NCBI RefSeq assembly: GCF_039539445.1
Contig: NZ_BAABDD010000004.1
Coordinates: forward strand, 62,001-126,000
DNA: 64,000 nt
Direction of reading: 5' to 3'
Source of the DNA: Salinactinospora qingdaonensis
GTDB lineage: Bacteria; Actinomycetota; Actinomycetes; Streptosporangiales; Streptosporangiaceae
Below are positions 60,938 to 64,000 of this stretch, one piece after another (the stretch's first letter is position 1; each line of letters starts with the position of its first letter). Both the position numbers and the translations under genes were made by a program. The notes beneath the pieces are model-generated. The model worked only from the letters and a program-made list of their open reading frames with translations. It ran no database searches and was not told the origin of the DNA.

Positions 60938-62878
60938 TTGGCCTACGACGCTCGATCCATCACTGTTCTCGAAGGGCTCGAAGCGGTACGCAAGCGCCCC
61001 GGCATGTACATCGGGACGACCAGTGAGCGGGGGCTGCACCACTTGGTCTACGAGGTGGTGGACAACTCCGTAGACGAGGCCCTTGCCGGTTACGCCAGCG
61101 CGATCGAAGTAACCCTACTCGCCGACGGGGGGGTACGCGTCGCCGACAACGGTCGCGGTATCCCCGTCGATCTCCACCCGGTGGAGAAACGGCCGGCGGT
61201 GGAGCTCGTCCTCACCACCCTGCACGCGGGCGGCAAGTTCGACACCAAATCTTACGCCGTCTCCGGCGGCCTGCACGGTGTCGGCGCCGCCGTCGTCAAC
61301 GCCCTTTCCACGCGCCTTGAGGTGGAGATCCGCCGCGATGGCTACGTGTGGCGCCAGAACTACGAGATGACCCGGCCCACCGCCGACCTCGCCAAGAGCG
61401 AGCAAACCGACGAGACCGGGACCGTCATCACCTTCTGGGCCGACCCGGTGATCTTCGAGACGACCACCTACAACTTCGAGACGTTGGCCCGGCGGCTCCA
61501 GGAGATGGCCTTCCTGAACAAAGGGCTGTCGATCACCATCCGCGACGAGCGCCACGTCGACGAGGTCTCCGGTGCTCCCCTGGTGCAGACCTACCACTAC
61601 AGAAGCGGCATCTCCGACTTCGTGCAGCACCTCAACACCACGAAGGAGCCCGCCCACGCCTCCATCATCGATTTCGAGGAGGAAGGCGAGGGGATCTCGG
61701 TCGAGATCGCCATGCAGTGGAACCAGTCCTACACCTCTTCGGTGCACACCTTCGCCAACACCATCAACACCGCTGAAGGCGGCACACACGAAGAGGGCTT
61801 CCGTTCGGCGCTGACCACGCTGGTCAACCGCTACGCGCGCGAGCAGCGCCTGCTCCGTGACAAGGACGACAACCTCACCGGCGACGACATCCGCGAAGGT
61901 CTCACCGCCATCATCTCGGTGAAGCTGGCCGATCCCCAGTTCGAGGGCCAGACCAAGACCAAGCTCGGCAACACCGAAGCCAAGTCGTTCGTGCAGCGGG
62001 TCACCAACGAGCACCTGCGCGACTGGTTCGATCGCAACCCCGGCGAGGCCAAGGACATCGTCACCAAGGCGAGCCAGGCGGCCCGAGCCCGCATCGCCGC
62101 CCGGCAGGCCCGCGACCTCACGCGACGTAAGACCCTGCTGGAGTCGACCTCCCTGCCCGGCAAGCTGTCGGACTGCCAGTCGGCCGAGCCGGAGAAGTGC
62201 GAGCTCTACATCGTCGAGGGCGACTCGGCCGGCGGCTCCGCCAAGGGCGGAAGAGACCCGCAATACCAGGCCATCCTCCCGATCCGGGGCAAGATCCTCA
62301 ACGTCGAGAAGTCGCGCATCGACCGCATCCTCAAAAACAACGAGGTCCAGGCCATCATCACCGCGCTGGGTACGGGCGTCCACGACGACTTCGACATCAC
62401 CAAGCTGCGCTACCACAAGATCATCCTCATGGCCGACGCCGACGTCGACGGCCAGCACATTCGCACGCTTTTGCTCACCCTGCTGTTCCGGTTCATGAAA
62501 CCGCTGATCGAGGCGGGCTACGTCTACCTCGCTCAGCCGCCGCTCTACAAGATCAAGTGGGACCAGCGCGGAAACGACGCCGACTACGTCTTCTCCGACC
62601 GGGCGCGCGACGAGACCATCGCCGCCGGTATAGCCCAAGGCAAACGCGATCCCCGGCCACGCGATCTCGTCCAGCGCTTCAAGGGTCTGGGCGAGATGAA
62701 CGCCAACGAGCTGTGGGAGACCACCATGAACCCAGCCGGCCGGATGCTGCTACAGGTCAGCCTGGACGACGCTGCCCAGGCCGACGAGATGTTTAGCGTG
62801 CTCATGGGCGAAGACGTCGACTCGCGGCGCTCCTTCATCCAGCGCAACGCCCACGACGTGCGCTTCCTGGACATCTGA
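60938..62878 (+). CDS. gyrB: DNA gyrase subunit B
   Basis: ATPase half of gyrase. TTG 60938 gives AYDARSITVLEGLEAVRKRP as start, with AGGAGG 11 nt upstream; an in-frame ATG at 60827 would add 37 unconserved residues. 646 aa: GHKL ATPase (EVVDNSVDEALAGY, DNGRGIPVD, GGLHGVGAAVVNALS), then a transducer, then Toprim (EGDSAGGSAKGGRD, IRGKILNVEK, DADVDGQHI) and a C-terminal GLGEMNANELWETTMNP. No resistance-associated insertion or domain duplication is seen. Confidence 0.97.
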   Translation: MAYDARSITVLEGLEAVRKRPGMYIGTTSERGLHHLVYEVVDNSVDEALAGYASAIEVTLLADGGVRVADNGRGIPVDLHPVEKRPAVELVLTTLHAGGKFDTKSYAVSGGLHGVGAAVVNALSTRLEVEIRRDGYVWRQNYEMTRPTADLAKSEQTDETGTVITFWADPVIFETTTYNFETLARRLQEMAFLNKGLSITIRDERHVDEVSGAPLVQTYHYRSGISDFVQHLNTTKEPAHASIIDFEEEGEGISVEIAMQWNQSYTSSVHTFANTINTAEGGTHEEGFRSALTTLVNRYAREQRLLRDKDDNLTGDDIREGLTAIISVKLADPQFEGQTKTKLGNTEAKSFVQRVTNEHLRDWFDRNPGEAKDIVTKASQAARARIAARQARDLTRRKTLLESTSLPGKLSDCQSAEPEKCELYIVEGDSAGGSAKGGRDPQYQAILPIRGKILNVEKSRIDRILKNNEVQAIITALGTGVHDDFDITKLRYHKIILMADADVDGQHIRTLLLTLLFRFMKPLIEAGYVYLAQPPLYKIKWDQRGNDADYVFSDRARDETIAAGIAQGKRDPRPRDLVQRFKGLGEMNANELWETTMNPAGRMLLQVSLDDAAQADEMFSVLMGEDVDSRRSFIQRNAHDVRFLDI

Positions 62879-62939
62879 CGGCCCGGCGCGGGCACCTCCA
62901 CGGCAGCGAACCACTTCAGCAGAAAAGGATCGACATCCA

Positions 62940-64000
<1,061 letters not shown>

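Noticed and set aside
61115..62638. 507-codon frame opposite gyrB
   Set aside because: Shadow of gyrB with typical Val/Gly/Asp-rich antisense composition.

Overview
The window is high-GC actinobacterial chromosome. Evidence for this includes a mycothiol-type inositol-phosphate synthase, a PadR-ino1 pair, a trxBA operon behind a sigma-R-type promoter, an rpmH-rnpA-yidD-yidC-jag-rsmG-parA-parB operon, and the order dnaA-dnaN-gnd-recF-dciA-gyrB-gyrA. Gene order and the split murJ/pseudokinase pair suggest a Nocardiopsaceae or Streptosporangiales-like organism, but this placement is inferred from memory of gene order and not tested.

Layout. 1-5.5 kb: the 5' end of an ABC permease, a GNAT acetyltransferase, an MBL-fold hydrolase, and a stretch of decayed genes (a PepSY membrane protein broken by a frameshift and a nonsense codon, and a cupin fragment). 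5.4-12.5 kb: a divergent LysR/aminotransferase pair, tRNA-Ser(CGA), tadA with two paralogous partner genes, upp, and several small proteins including a 54-aa membrane protein. 13-19.5 kb: dnaB carrying a 133-aa mini-intein in its Walker A loop, a divergent MATE exporter separated from dnaB by a cluster of DnaA boxes, a Tat-exported amidase, and the rpsF-ssb-rpsR-rplI operon. 19.5-31 kb: a GT87 membrane glycosyltransferase coupled to a class A PBP, PadR-ino1, two surface or secreted proteins, a DCC-family protein and an acyl-CoA dehydrogenase. 31-38 kb: dnaE, a Doc/Phd-type toxin-antitoxin pair bracketed by 29-bp direct repeats, and the CCA-adding enzyme. 38-47.3 kb: DUF6049 protein, murJ, an MviN-associated pseudokinase, sigM and its anti-sigma factor, trxB and trxA. 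47.3-53.1 kb: the minus-strand parB-to-rpmH operon. 53-64 kb: dnaA, oriC, dnaN, gnd, recF, dciA, gyrB and the start of gyrA.

The right half is the replication-origin neighbourhood. oriC (about 56040-56420) carries more than a dozen DnaA-box-like 9-mers. A second group lies upstream of dnaA and a third, unexpectedly, 40 kb away in front of dnaB. Five perfect parS sites (GTTTCACGTGAAAC) lie between 47.3 and 59 kb. Two of them, plus a degenerate third, are inside the parA reading frame and are translated as VSRET repeats.

Intergenic DNA holds several unexplained repeats: a five-copy dispersed element with a conserved GATCGC-NNN-GCGATC hairpin, a loop-less 64-bp perfect palindrome at 12435-12498, and a family of sites centred on CATGTCGACA. 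No CRISPR array, insertion sequence or prophage was seen.
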